Positions 1 through 10,772 of a stretch of 64,000 bases of DNA are shown one piece after another. The notes beneath the pieces were generated by a model, which worked only from the letters and a program-made list of their open reading frames with translations, did no database searches and had not been told where the DNA came from. Position 1 is the stretch's first letter. Each line of letters opens with the position of its first letter. The position numbers and the translations under genes are program-made. This DNA is from Dasyornis broadbenti (taxonomy: Eukaryota; Chordata; Aves; Passeriformes; Dasyornithidae): positions 751,826 to 815,825 of the forward strand of contig VZRN01000227.1 of assembly GCA_013397935.1 (NCBI GenBank). The letters run 5' to 3'.

Positions 1-1454
1 GGAAGGGCAGTTCACTCAGGGCACAAGCATAATGGCCCACATTTTCTTTACCGTCTTTGGCACACTTTTAGGTCAGAATGTGCTTCCTTTGGAGAAAGGC
101 TAAAGATCTGCCAGGGAAATGGTAGGTCTGTGTCTGTGTGTCTACCCAGACAGTTCCTTCCTGGCCAGCACACTCTGAGCACCTATCTACAGCTCCTGGA
201 GGCCAGCAGGGGATAGAGCAAACCATACTCTGAATGGCACAGGAATATGGAGACCTGCTGGCCTGTGTACCTTGTCTAGGGCAAAGACCAAGGTCTGACA
301 GCTGAGCCTGGGCTGGAAGAGGTCATTTGGGAACCAACAGTCTCCCATCAGCTTCAGGGCAGAGGAACCACTTCAGCCTACTCAAACAGCAGCCTGTGAC
401 CTGACCTAGGCCATTCATTTTTCTGTCTGAACTATCTTTACCAGCAAGTAGTGTCCTGACAGCGTGTGGCTTGATCTCCTGGTACAAAGAGGTCATGTTA
501 CTGACTTAACTGCAGCCTCCCTGTACAGAGTCTCCAGGCTGGCCATAAGAGGCATTTGGACACTTCTTAACTGTGTGATTACAATCTTGTAGGCTCATCA
601 CAGTGCAAACCAGTGCATCATTTTTACAGTCATGGATAGGCAGGCCACAACCACCATCCAGAGTGGTCAGGTCTTCAGTGGCACAGCTGGCATCTTTCCT
701 GGCTGCCGCTAGTCAGTATAGGAGTGATACAAAACAGCTTCTGAAGAGCCATAAAATATAATTTGGCATTATTTCCTAGTTAGGTGGACTGCAAAATCCA
801 TGAGCATCTGTCTGGGAGTTCCTTATCAGAAAGCCAGGCCAGAGACACTCAGGATGAACATGACAGCTGAGCATGCGAACAGACATTTGGAGGGTACTCC
901 TGTGGCTGACCAGCATGAGCAGCTGGCAAACAAGGTTGTATCTACAAAGCAGTGTGAACATTTTTCTTGTGAAGGTGGTATTACAAAAAACTAATGAGGG
1001 ATTACAGTGCCATTTTTAATGTCTAAAAATAGGTAGGCAAAGATCTTCCAGCTTGTGGAGCCAGAACATACAGAAAGACACTGCAGTCATTGCATTGTGA
1101 CTCACGTGTGGTAATAAGGAAAACAATAACTTTCTTTTCAGACAAACCAACATTATTGCTGCTATTCTCAAACAGAAACAAACTTTCTTAGGGCTTATTT
1201 GCAAAAGAAGGAAGCTTCTCACCTTCTGATGCATCATTAGGAAAATGTTGGATTTGTTGGAGATCTATCAGCCTGAATAGAAATATGACATCTTTCATTG
1301 TGATTGCTTTGCAAAGATCTCATTGGCTGTTTCACCTAAGTATCTTTTTGGTACCTTCAGTTATTTTTCATTAATAGTGCCTTTTGCTCCACTTCAAACC
1401 CATTTTTATCCCACTGAAATATCTGTCTGTGCTGAAGTCCATGCTGCCTAAAGC
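1..1454. other. Unique non-coding DNA, slightly GC-richer at its start
   Basis: No exon, repeat family or RNA gene is recognised here. Roughly the first 700 bases are richer in G+C and in CAG/CTG-type words than the AT-rich DNA that follows. Open frames on both strands stay under about 75 codons and match no family I know. It could be an old, unrecognisable transposon or flanking DNA of a gene outside the window. Confidence 0.5.
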
Positions 1455-1470
1455 AGCAGAGTATGGTATA

Positions 1471-1612
1471 TTAGCAGGAAGTTAGGAGACCTCATTTCCA
1501 CTTCTACTTCTGCCAATAACCAGCTGTATGACCCAATACACCAGCTCCCAAATTCCCTCACACATTCAGTCTTCAGGAAAAGTTTAAAATGTTAGACATA
1601 GTGTTTTCCTCT
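1471..1612 (+). mobile_element. MIR-like (CORE-SINE) relic
   Basis: The segment aligns by eye to the conserved core of MIR/CORE-SINEs. It has a GGAGACCT-type word at about 1485-1492, then a TTCTGCCAATAACCAGCTGT stretch at 1509-1528 followed at once by ATGACC. In MIR this is the TCTGCCACTAACTAGCTGTGTGACC core. Downstream, a pyrimidine-rich part with CATTCAGTCTTC and then AAAATG resembles the MIR tail that reads CTCAGTTTCCTC...AAAATGG. The 5' tRNA-related part is not recognisable. MIRs are ancient amniote SINEs, so heavy divergence is expected. The core is reasonably supported; the outer limits are estimates. Confidence 0.55.
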
Positions 1613-2578
1613 CTCTAGTATTTGCAAGTATTTTGCATACTACTAACATAATTTGCAATAGGGTTAAAGGTTGTCTTCCCTCAGCATCCTCAATTTTCCA
1701 TGCTAATCAAGAGACATCATATACATTCAAATCCCCCAGTTTTCTGTGTATGATTTCCCTTGTGAGAATATGAGTAGTATATGCCTATTGACATTACCTA
1801 TCTCTTATCAATTGCTCCCTCATGTGGGGATCTGTTAATATTATGTATAGTTCATACAAACCTTTTTTCACATACCATGCAACATCAACAGTTTACTAGC
1901 TGAGGATCCATTTTAAATGCAAATATGTGAGTAATCGGGTCTCATAAATTATTGCTCACTCCCCTCAAGTGAGCCACGCTGTTCCACAGCAGAAGAGATG
2001 CTTTGCAGTACTGATCACTCTGGGAAGTCTGCAAACCAAGCAGTAATCAGAATGTTAGTGTCACTGCATACTGCATTTGGGATCATGGTGTGGCTACTCC
2101 TGCTGTGTTTACAAATGGATGTTTGCCGTAGATGTGGCACCGAATTGTGGGTGTTAAGGTAAAAGCTCCTGGTCCCATCATTTCCATCCTGTGCACATAT
2201 CTGATAATGAACAATAGCTGGTATAATGTTTTGTATTCCAGGTTTCTTACCTCAGTACATATGAGAAAGATTGTCAAATTTCAAAGGAAAAAGAATGCCA
2301 TGACTGTAAAACTTGCTGCAAGCTATAACAGCATGTCATGTGAGCAGTTAGAGTAAAACACAGAGCTGGTATGACAGGTCAGAAAATAAGTATAATTTAG
2401 TTGTTATATCTGACTGGTGTTGCCCTGAGCCCACCACATCGACTCCTCCCAGAAGCATGTCTGACTGCTGGCACAGATCCTGTGCATCGTATGTGCATGG
2501 TACCCTGCATCGTACCCCTGTATCCTAAGCACACCAACATGGGCAAATTCTGCCAACGCTGATGTTTCAGAAAGTTTA
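1613..2578. other. Unique AT-rich DNA
   Basis: Nothing recognisable beyond ordinary AT-rich sequence between the MIR-like relic and the CR1 tail. Short open frames on both strands near 2083-2356 overlap each other and have no family signature. Confidence 0.5.
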
Positions 2579-3235
2579 TCATAGAATCATAGAATGGTTT
2601 GGGTTGGAAGGGACCTTAAAGATCATCTCATTCCAAATCCCCTGTCATGGGCAGGGATGCCACTCACTAGACCAGGTTGCTCAGAGCCCTGTCAACCTGT
2701 TCTTGAAGATTTCCAGGAATGGGGCATCCACAACTTCTCTGGGCAACCTGTGCCAGTGCTTACCACCCACACAGTAGAGATTTTTTCACTAATATCTAAT
2801 TTAAATCTGCCTTTTTTCAGTTTAAAGTCATTCATAAATTTCCTATTATTTCATGCCCTTGTAAAATGACCCTCTCCAGCTGTTCCCTCATCCACCAGTG
2901 CTGTAGCCCCATCATAGGACATAAAATTTTTCAGGTACAATTTTCCCCTAGTAAAGTCATGTTGGCTGTCACCAATCACATCCGTATTTTCCACGTGCCT
3001 TTGAATAGTTACCAGAAGTATGTGCTCCATGATCTCTTCCCTTTTTAAAAATGGGGATTATATTTCCATATTTCCAGTGGGAACTTCATTGACACAGCTT
3101 CTCAAATATGATAAATAATAGCTTAGGTACTTCATGTACCAGTCCCTACAGGACCCTCAGATACATTTCATCATGTTCCATGGACTCATGCACCTTGAAG
3201 TTCCTCAGATGGTTCCTCTTCTGCAACTTTGAAAG
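2579..3235 (-). mobile_element. CR1 LINE, 5'-truncated, internally deleted
   Basis: This is a chicken-repeat-1 LINE reading leftward. The plus strand opens with TCATAGAATCATAGAATGG, the reverse complement of the CR1 3' terminal 8-bp repeats. It continues through typical CR1 3'-UTR sequence to about 2905 (the GACCCTCTCCAGCTG region). It then jumps directly to reverse-transcriptase coding sequence (about 2930-3235), so roughly the C-terminal part of ORF2 is missing. A second small deletion near 3042 removes the bases between PIFKK and the motif ending in IMEH. No target-site duplication is evident, which is usual for CR1. The copy is dead: frameshifts, deletions and no 5' half. Confidence 0.93.
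2930..3235 (-). pseudogene. CR1 ORF2 reverse-transcriptase fragment
   Basis: On the minus strand this encodes the N-terminal fingers part of the CR1 reverse transcriptase in broken frames. A segment resembling the family's SMGPDEIHPRVL motif (around 3150-3190) precedes an IIFEK-like stretch (around 3090-3110), followed by NIIPIFKK (around 3050-3075). After a small deletion and frame change comes an IMEH-type motif and the DSQHDF-like stretch near 2960. The catalytic YxDD region is absent. It has no coding capacity and is listed because it proves the identity of the surrounding repeat. Confidence 0.8.
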
Positions 3236-3239
3236 ATTT

Positions 3240-3814
3240 GGCTTCAGTCTTGCCTAATGGGTCAAAACTTTTGCTTTAAATCAAAATAGGCAATATGAGC
3301 AATTTCAAGCATACTTTAAAAAGGCCATTTACATGCTCGCTTTATACTCCTTTCAAATATCTTTAGATTTAGGTTTTTATTTTAGTTACTAGGTAAATCT
3401 CTAATTTGTGGACTCAGTCCCTTTGGGGTTTTACTTTTCTATAAGATGTATTTATTTACAGAGGATATGACAAAAATTAATGAAGGCATTTTATGCTTCA
3501 TCCCATTGCTTTAATAAGGCAAGTCTGGTGAGAGATTAGATATGAAAAGCTTGTGTATTGAGGTGAACTCCCATGAGCATGGAAAACACTAAAAAATTGG
3601 CTTATAGTCAAGGTTATTGAGAGGAGACTATGTCCTATACAAGGATATATTTGATAGACCTGTATTTCTATACACCTCAGTGTTTTGTATGCACTGGTGT
3701 ACAATCGGTAGCATATATACTGGCAATTTCTATTAATTACATATAAAGACATAAAGTAAACTAAAGATTTTGGTTATACTAAATAACCTTGATTCTGCTT
3801 TTTGTGAAACTTTT
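3240..3814. other. Unique AT-rich DNA
   Basis: Follows the truncated edge of the CR1. No repeat family, exon or structured RNA is recognised. Confidence 0.45.
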
Positions 3815-3876
3815 AAAAAACAAAAAACAAAAAACAAAAACAAACAAACAAACAAACAAACAACAACAAAAAAAAC
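3815..3876. repeat. (AAAAC)n/(AAAC)n low-complexity tract
   Basis: About 60 bases of A runs interrupted by single Cs, passing from CAAAAAA units to CAAA units and ending in CAACAA. It reads as a simple repeat. Lysine/asparagine/glutamine-rich frames across it (3770-3998) are by-products of this composition. Confidence 0.9.
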
Positions 3877-4139
3877 CAGATCTTTACTTTTTCCACCTGG
3901 CAAGACATGTAACATTGACACACTTCATGGGACATTTCAGCTTTATTTATGTGATGCACAGTTTGTATAAAAAAATTTCTGTCATAGATTCAGTCTGAAT
4001 GTTCTATTGCTCAAGTAGGAAGGAGAAAACTCAGAATGACCTTTGAGTATCATATCTTCTTTTAAAGCCAGATTGATGGCTTCCCTTCTTTTCACTCTCC
4101 CGTGCCTTTTTCTCAGTAATGTATAAAAGCCTGGAATAA

Positions 4140-4490
4140 AATCTCCAGTGTGTAATGCATAACTAATTTTATTTTTTTTACTCCAAACCCTAGCAATTCA
4201 AAGCCAAGTAAACATCAGCAGGCTGCATTCACTTACACTATGCATGTTGATGCTAATTGCAGTTCCCTAAGCATTTTACATTGTTTGCACAAAATAGCAT
4301 TGCTCTGCCTTCAAACAGTCAGTTCAGTGACAGCTGGAATGAGTTTATCTCATACTGCTTAGTGTCAGGTGCATTCTTACAGCTTTCCTGTCTCCTTTTG
4401 AGGGCTAATTAAGGCATTCTTCTCTCTTGTTTAACATTTACATTTAAACAGCTGCATCTCATTTGGATATAATGCAAAGATGGCACCTGG
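4140..4490. promoter_or_regulatory. Candidate conserved non-coding/enhancer-like block
   Basis: The block is dense in transcription-factor-like words: GCATAACTAATTTT, ATGCATG, GGGCTAATTAAGGC (a homeodomain core), CAGCTG E-boxes and CACCTGG. It has no repeat similarity and little coding potential. This texture is common in vertebrate conserved non-coding elements, but conservation cannot be seen from one sequence. The call is inference, and the limits are arbitrary. Confidence 0.25.
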
Positions 4491-5653
4491 CTTTCTTTCC
4501 CTGAGTTAATTCTGGGAGCATTTTTTTTTTTTTTTTCCTTTCCTCTCCCTTCACCAAAGCTCCAAAATGGTTATTTTTGTGCTTATGTAGGGAAACGAAC
4601 CAAAGCGTCTGTAAATGGAAAGAGCTGCTCTTCATTCACAAACAGGGCTCATCTTCCCAGGATCCTTCACAGCTAGTCTCCTTAGGATACTCAGGACGAG
4701 AGAAGAATGCAAAGCAGAGTCCTTGAGCTTTTCAGCAGTCGGCTGCCTTTGTCAGGTTCTGGTCACCTTAGGGGTTTCTTCATTGTTCCAGTCCTTTTTT
4801 GCATCTTCAGTTGTTTGGTTGGTTTTTTTCCCACATGGACAAAGAGTTTACAGGAAAAAGAAAAACATAAACAAAGCCTAAACATTATTGCAGTGGGGAA
4901 GCATGGCAAATGGAACCATAGCAGTTCTATAAAACTTCTTGCTCCACATGTTAGCAGGATGGGGTGCAGAGGTAGAGCCCACTGCGCCTTCAGAGGTCCA
5001 AACAGGCCCAAGCAAGGAGCACACCTTTATACAGACAAGTGGCCAGGACTGCAGCCCAGCCTCCAGGCATTAAGCATTTTGACAGCTTCAGCAGCACCTT
5101 TCACAACAATCTTGGTGCAGCCTGTCAGATGTAGCACCTTCTAGGTTCTCTACATATTTTTAGATCTCCATCTTCAACAAGGTGACTTCTTAAAATGATG
5201 AAAAAAATAAAGACATAATATTTCCAAGAAGTTATGGAAGATCCAAGGGCAAAGATCTATCTCCATATATCTCTGTGGGACAAACATCATCATCTTTGCT
5301 CAATTTTTTATGATTTCTTTTTGTCAGTAAAAAATCACTGGGGACATTAGATATTAATTCTGTACTTTAAAGAAATAGTGTATTAGGCTGCAATAATCTA
5401 GATAAAAATAATGGTATATGTACACATATAGGAAAAGAATTCATGAAATAGGAAAACAAGACTGTGACAATAAGTTTAAAAGCCATAGATTTATTGATAC
5501 AAGTTAATGATGTCATGTTTTTATTTCTATGCAATTGGTCTAAATTTCTCAAAAGGAAGGGGGAAAGAAAAGCCTTCTCTCCTTGGAAAACATTATAATG
5601 GGAAGCAAAGGAACTCAGGAGGTGTTTTCCACCTGTGCTGCCAGAACTGCCAG
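4491..5653. other. Unique DNA with a poly-T tract
   Basis: Contains a poly-T run at about 4519-4536. The open frame at 4707-5144 (145 codons, plus) overlaps other frames and shows no domain, signal peptide or codon pattern I recognise; a frame of that length is expected by chance in AT-rich DNA of this size. Confidence 0.45.
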
Positions 5654-5767
5654 GAGCATTGCACTTGGAATGCACCAAGTAATCTTGGGAAGACAAGCTG
5701 CTTCTTACAACACAGAATTTTATTATTCATTCTTTCACCTAAAAAACATCAACATTTTATGTTACAG
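5654..5767 (+). repeat. Unidentified 114-bp repeat, copy 1
   Basis: This 114-base segment recurs at 7019-7132 in the same orientation with 11 mismatches and no gaps by hand alignment (about 90% identity). It starts at GAGCATTGCA and ends at TTTTATGTTACAG. It contains AATTTTATTATTCATTC and a shared CACCTAAAAAACATCAAC block. Similarity does not clearly extend beyond either edge. I do not recognise it as CR1, LTR, MIR or L2. It may be an uncatalogued dispersed repeat or a local duplication. The TTACAG at its right edge resembles a splice acceptor, though that alone is weak. Confidence 0.85.
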
Positions 5768-7018
5768 GACTGCAAGACCACAGTGCTGATGCTGCAGCCT
5801 TGCCCACCTGGGGACCTGGGATAACTGAGGGCAGCAACAGGCCCTGACTCCAGCTGGAAGGGAACTAGGCACACACCTTGCCAAGGAGCTTCACAGATAC
5901 CTGATGGCAACAGAGAAAGTTGGGGGGATTGGTGCTGTCCCTGGGGATTGCTACTCTCTCTTCCAGGAAATGACCAGCCTGCAGCTTGGTCCCTCTCTAT
6001 TTTGCTGCAGGCCTATCTCTGCCCTTCATCCTTGTCCTGGAGGAACCAGAATCGATGCCCCTTGCCGTCCTTCTCCGGTTCTCACACTTCTCGCCCTGAT
6101 ACCTCATCCTGCTTCACTGACACTAATTTTCCTAATCTAATATTATGGCTCCCTGGAAATCTTCTTTTGCCGTCCTACCAGCTGCCATTTGATGGCTTCA
6201 CTTTGCCAGTTCAGAATTTCCTTTCTTTCATCCCTCAGGCAAACTACAGGCTGCTTGCACTGGTATGCTCTTGCTAATCACACCGTATTCTCTTCTGATT
6301 TCAATGAAATAACTTCTCCTTTGTTTTGTTTTTTTGGTGTTTTTGTTTTTGTTCTTTTTGCCAGGTATTGGTTTGGAGAGCATCAAGAGATTCTTGTCAT
6401 AGGGACTCAAGAAGGACTGGAATTCTAACAGAAACTAGAGAAAAAAAAAAATGGAAGTCCTGCCCAAATAACACTCAGTATAGGACTGCACATAGACAGG
6501 ACTTTTCAGAAGATTTAATTGTGAAGCTATAGCAAGTCTCAGTGTGTGTAAATTGTATTTTTTCCCGAAAGGTTTGTAACTGGGCAGGTTTTCAAAATGA
6601 CAAATGGCTCACCTGCTTTGGAGGCTAGACCCCTCCAATAAAATTTTCAAGTCTCTATATGAAATTGTGGGACACTAGAGCATCTAAAGATGAAGAGTAG
6701 CAAGGGAACATTCATCTGACTACATATGAATGTCTTTATCTGAGCTTGCACTCACTGAACATTCAAAATACGAAGAAAGAAACAAGCACTTCTACGACAG
6801 ACTACTAAAATAGTCCAAGCATTCATTATAAAGGTGTCCTAGGAGGATTATCTCACATACAAACCTCTAAAGTATAGATATCTGAAATAAGGTAAAATTG
6901 ATATCAAAATTCAACTTGAGCAGCCTCTTTTCCAACCTGCTACTTAAAAACACCCAATAGATATTTACAGAACCACTCTGTGCAGAGCAAAGTGAGTCCT
7001 GAATATAAAACATTACCA
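5768..7018. other. Unique DNA between the two 114-bp repeats
   Basis: Separates the two direct copies. It carries a T/G-rich low-complexity stretch (about 6320-6360) and a short poly-A (about 6442-6452). No LTR-type internal sequence, primer-binding site or open frame suggests the pair are ends of one element. Confidence 0.5.
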
Positions 7019-7132
7019 GAGCATTGCATTTGGAATGCACCAGGCAATCCTGAGAAGACAAGCTGCTCCTTATAGCTCAGAATTTTATTATTCATTCATT
7101 CACCTAAAAAACATCAACCTTTTATGTTACAG
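7019..7132 (+). repeat. Unidentified 114-bp repeat, copy 2
   Basis: Second copy of the segment at 5654-5767, offset by 1365 bases, same strand, 11 differences spread along its length. Differences cluster modestly in the CCAGGCAATCCTGAG and TTATAGCTCAG parts; the right half from AGAATTTTATTATTC to TTACAG has only two. The even spread indicates an old event rather than a recent assembly duplication. Confidence 0.85.
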
Positions 7133-8219
7133 CAGAAGTACACCGTCTCTGAGGAACAGGAATGCACTGAAGACAGACTGTTGCTTCTCATAACCCATTT
7201 CTGCATACATAAGTATTCTGTTCCTCAAATACATTAATGGTATAACCACAGGGAACTATCTACATCGATCTCTGTGTAAAAACTGAAGCTTTTTAAACAG
7301 CCTATTTTGTACAGAAGCTTATTATCAGCTTGGGCAGTAGCACAAAGTTTGGAACAATGAGTTGGGTTCATCGCCAGATTTTATCATGAGGAAAAACGAA
7401 GACTAGATGAGGTGGTTGTCATTTTGTTCTGGTTTTAATGTAATATTTTTCCACTGCAAGAGTCAGCTCCTTCAGAACCTAAACTTGCCTCAGGAACTTA
7501 TTGATTTTAACAAACAAGTATCAAAAGGCAGTCTTTAAATCTCTCCATTTAATTCAAGTGATGTTGAAGTGCTTCATGGAGACTAACTGAATAATTTCAT
7601 TGAATTTGAGTAATTGCATTCAATAAATGTTTCTCTGAGAATATAAAAGTATTTTACTTGGGTTTTTAATTTTTTTTTCCAGTTCAAATTCTGAATTACA
7701 GCTTTCATACTGTGGCTGTGCTTTACATTTTCCTCTATCCAGCCTGGTTGACATGTTTCACAGTAAGTCCTTCTTTTCATTATTAATAATAGATCTTGAC
7801 CTTTTCACTTTTTGAAAAACAGTTCAACCTGCATTAAGGCTAAAGCTGGGAGGAATAATACATGATGTGATGCATGTTAAAAGATCATGGTGGTGTTTTC
7901 TTTGAGCAGCAGTAAAGCTATTCTATGGGGCAAGATCTTACATCCCAATTAAAATTTAACCAAAAAGAACTTTTAAAAATTATTTTACACACACACTGAA
8001 AGATACATTCGTGAACCTGTTTCAGCTCCTGATGCTGCCTGAACCTTATATTACTTCCCCACCCAGCAAAGTCGTCTATTCCTCTCACCAGTATAGGGCA
8101 CAAGGATGTCAGTGCTATGATCAAAGAACAGATGAGCGAGTGCAGTACCAGAAAGAAATTGGCACTGAGTTTGAGAGGTATTTTGTCCTTTCTGTGAATG
8201 TCTTTCAGGCCTGGAAGTC
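7133..8219. other. Unique AT-rich DNA
   Basis: No family recognised. The open frame 8011-8307 (98 codons, plus) begins here and runs into the purine-rich tract; its second half is charged (E, K, D) simply because the DNA is purine-rich. Confidence 0.4.
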
Positions 8220-8660
8220 TTCAGAAGGAGAAGCAGGTTTTGAGAATACAGAAGAGCAAAAGCAAGATGGGAAAAAAGGAAGAAAGTGGGAGGATATTCA
8301 AGTGTAAAGAGAAACAGTGACGTGGGCAGAAAAGAAACTATATTTAGAAGTTACAGGAGAGGAAATTGGTCAGAGGAAGGAAGAATAAATATTGGACCTG
8401 CAAACGGACTAGAACCATTGGAGTAATTCTCCAGCTAGCAGCTGGTGAGGGTAACAGGATATATACGTGGTAGAAGGAGACAGGGATAAAATCTCTGGCA
8501 GTTCACGCCCTGTGATGAAATACATGGGCAAATGGTCAGAGAGTGCCAAGGACGTTAATAAAGCCACAAAGAAACAAGGGAGAAGATGAAGAGGGTATGA
8601 TGAAGTAAGACAATTACAGGGCTTGGGCTGTGTGGAGGGAAGAAGACATTAAGGTCAGTA
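8220..8660 (+). repeat. Purine-rich stretch
   Basis: The plus strand is strongly biased to A and G over about 440 bases (GAAGAG, AAGGAAG, GGGAGAAG words) without being a clean tandem repeat. It may be a decayed low-complexity region or part of an old transposon. No coding or RNA identity is evident. Confidence 0.45.
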
Positions 8661-10720
8661 ATAACACTGACAAGAGCAGCCTGAGTGGAACACGAAGGTT
8701 GCCTGAGCCATGACACCTATGCAGAGATTAGGAACTTCTGTGGGGTTATAAGATGGTGGCCTGTAAGGATGATAGATTCTGTGGAGGCAAGTCCTTTATC
8801 TGAAGCCATGTGCTGAGTTCTGGTTTCCCTGCAGCAAAAATGATACACCAGCAAAAAAAGTGGTTCCAGAGAAAATGACTTTCAGGAACCAAGGGAAAAA
8901 AAAAAAAAAGTGACTCTTTATTTTACTGAAAGATAAAGAGAAGATAAATAAGAAGTGCCAAACAGAGACATGCAAACTAATGAGGAGCATTCAGGTGGTA
9001 AATTGAGCATTGCTGTGTACTTTCTCTGTTTCTTCATTGTAACGTGGGGACATTGGGGGAAAGGCAAAAGAGGTAAAACCAGTAAAAGGAATTCTGGTTT
9101 TCCTACTTGGCCTCTAGAATACCTTCTCATGAGGCAGCAACACAGTCAGGAGCGAAACATGACTGAAAAAGGGATTGAACATTTGCATGGATGAGGTCAC
9201 ACAAAGTTACAGGCTTATAAAATGTAAACAAAACAAGTTGGAGAGGATAGAAGCCCCCTGCCTCAGGCTATTTCCCAGGTTTAAACAAAACAATGAGGAA
9301 GATGCTTCTTCCTTAGGAGCAGTTTGTGAGCTTTCCAGTCTCATACAACTCAAGACAACTTTATCATACAGTAACATTAAATTACTCTTCTCTCTTTTTG
9401 GTGATTCTCTACTTATTGTCAATAATTATATACTCTTTTAGATGGCTGTCGGTCATGTGCATGTTTGGACAATCCCTGTAATGTGCCAGTCACTGACCAA
9501 CAACTCTTGTCTAAATATATGTTTACAGAGCCTACTGGCCCCTGGTCACTCTTGCTTGGGAGGGCCTTTCACACGCCATTCAAATCTGGCTTGTAGCCAG
9601 AGTGCTGTTAGCACTCTGGAAGAGGTGTTAGTCATGCACTAGTTGAAAACCTGATCTCTCTCACTTAAATTAGGACTGGTGATCTCGTGCTGGGGTCAGA
9701 CTGTTACACAGCCTTCTACTGCAGGGGGTGCCTCTGCCTTACTCTGGGGAAAGCTTAGTTCTGCTGCAGGCAGCACAGTGACCTAGCAGGCTCTGTGTTG
9801 GTATCCATATTGCAGCATATGGCCAAAATCATAGTAGGCATAGATAGCTGAGGACTACCACAGAAAAACACTATTGTAGATGCCGCAGCCTTTAAAAGTC
9901 TGAACTTTCATGGGTTCAGATTCAGCAAAGAACTAAATAATGTGAGCCTTAGGAACTGTACATCCTTCGGTACTTTATTAAATCAATGTCTTTCATTCCA
10001 GCTCTCCCACCTCTATTTCTAGCTGCTGCTTGCAAACCACAACGAAATAAGAATATTACTTACTGCTAAAAACAAGCCATTTGGTGCTTCAAAATGATAG
10101 ATGAGCTCCTCAGTGTGTGCTAGTACAGGATCTTCTGTTGAGTTAGAAACAGTACATTCCACCCAAGTCCCAGAGGGGTGCCTATGCTGGTGTTTCAATT
10201 TGAAGGAAGAGTGAGATTTTTAAACAAATTGCCTATTGTCTCTTTTTGTTGTGCTTTGATTTGCACCACAAAATGGTCTCAAAGTGCACGACCTGGATTC
10301 CTTCTGGATGAAACTAAACTGGAAGATGTGCTCCTGGGACTGTACTTATTGCACTCCAGCTGTAAAGGACACTCAGGTCATGGGACCAGTTTGGTCCTAA
10401 TATAAACCCACTGAAATGTGCATATTGCAGATGTCAGGCCCTAAATATCAACTGTTACTTCTACAGGTCTTACTTGTGCCCATTACTTAATAATATAGAC
10501 TTAGAAAAAGTCACCAAATGACCCAGACAAGTATAAGAGAAATGACTACATAAAAACTATTGTCCTGTTGCTTTTTCAGATTCAATTTTCAGGCAAAATT
10601 ACCACATACTGATGATCTACTTTTCCTCAGAGGTACCAAGGCATTTATCAACATGATATCTAAGCATTGTAAAAGAGGGGAAAAAATTGTGAGCACTATC
10701 TTCAGACGCTAGCTTTTCTT
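8661..10720. other. Unique DNA with short homopolymers
   Basis: Holds a poly-A run at about 8887-8909 and otherwise unremarkable sequence. No exon or repeat family recognised. Confidence 0.4.
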
Positions 10721-10724
10721 TTTC

Positions 10725-10772
10725 TCCCCCCCCCCTTATTCCCCTCTTCATTTTAAATTTTTTTTTTTAACT
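10725..10772. repeat. Poly-C followed by poly-T low-complexity tract
   Basis: A run of about eleven to twelve C residues, a short pyrimidine stretch and then a T run. Such tracts are polymorphic and often mis-sized in assemblies. Confidence 0.7.

Noticed and set aside
3815..3876. CRISPR-like or tandem-gene repeat
   Set aside because: Simple A/C low-complexity DNA without spacers, in a vertebrate genome.
4707..5144. 145-codon open frame, plus strand
   Set aside because: Overlaps other frames on both strands, no family features, no promoter or intron evidence.
5654..7132. The 114-bp direct repeats as two LTRs of one small element
   Set aside because: No TG...CA ends, no flanking target duplication, no primer-binding site or internal coding sequence.
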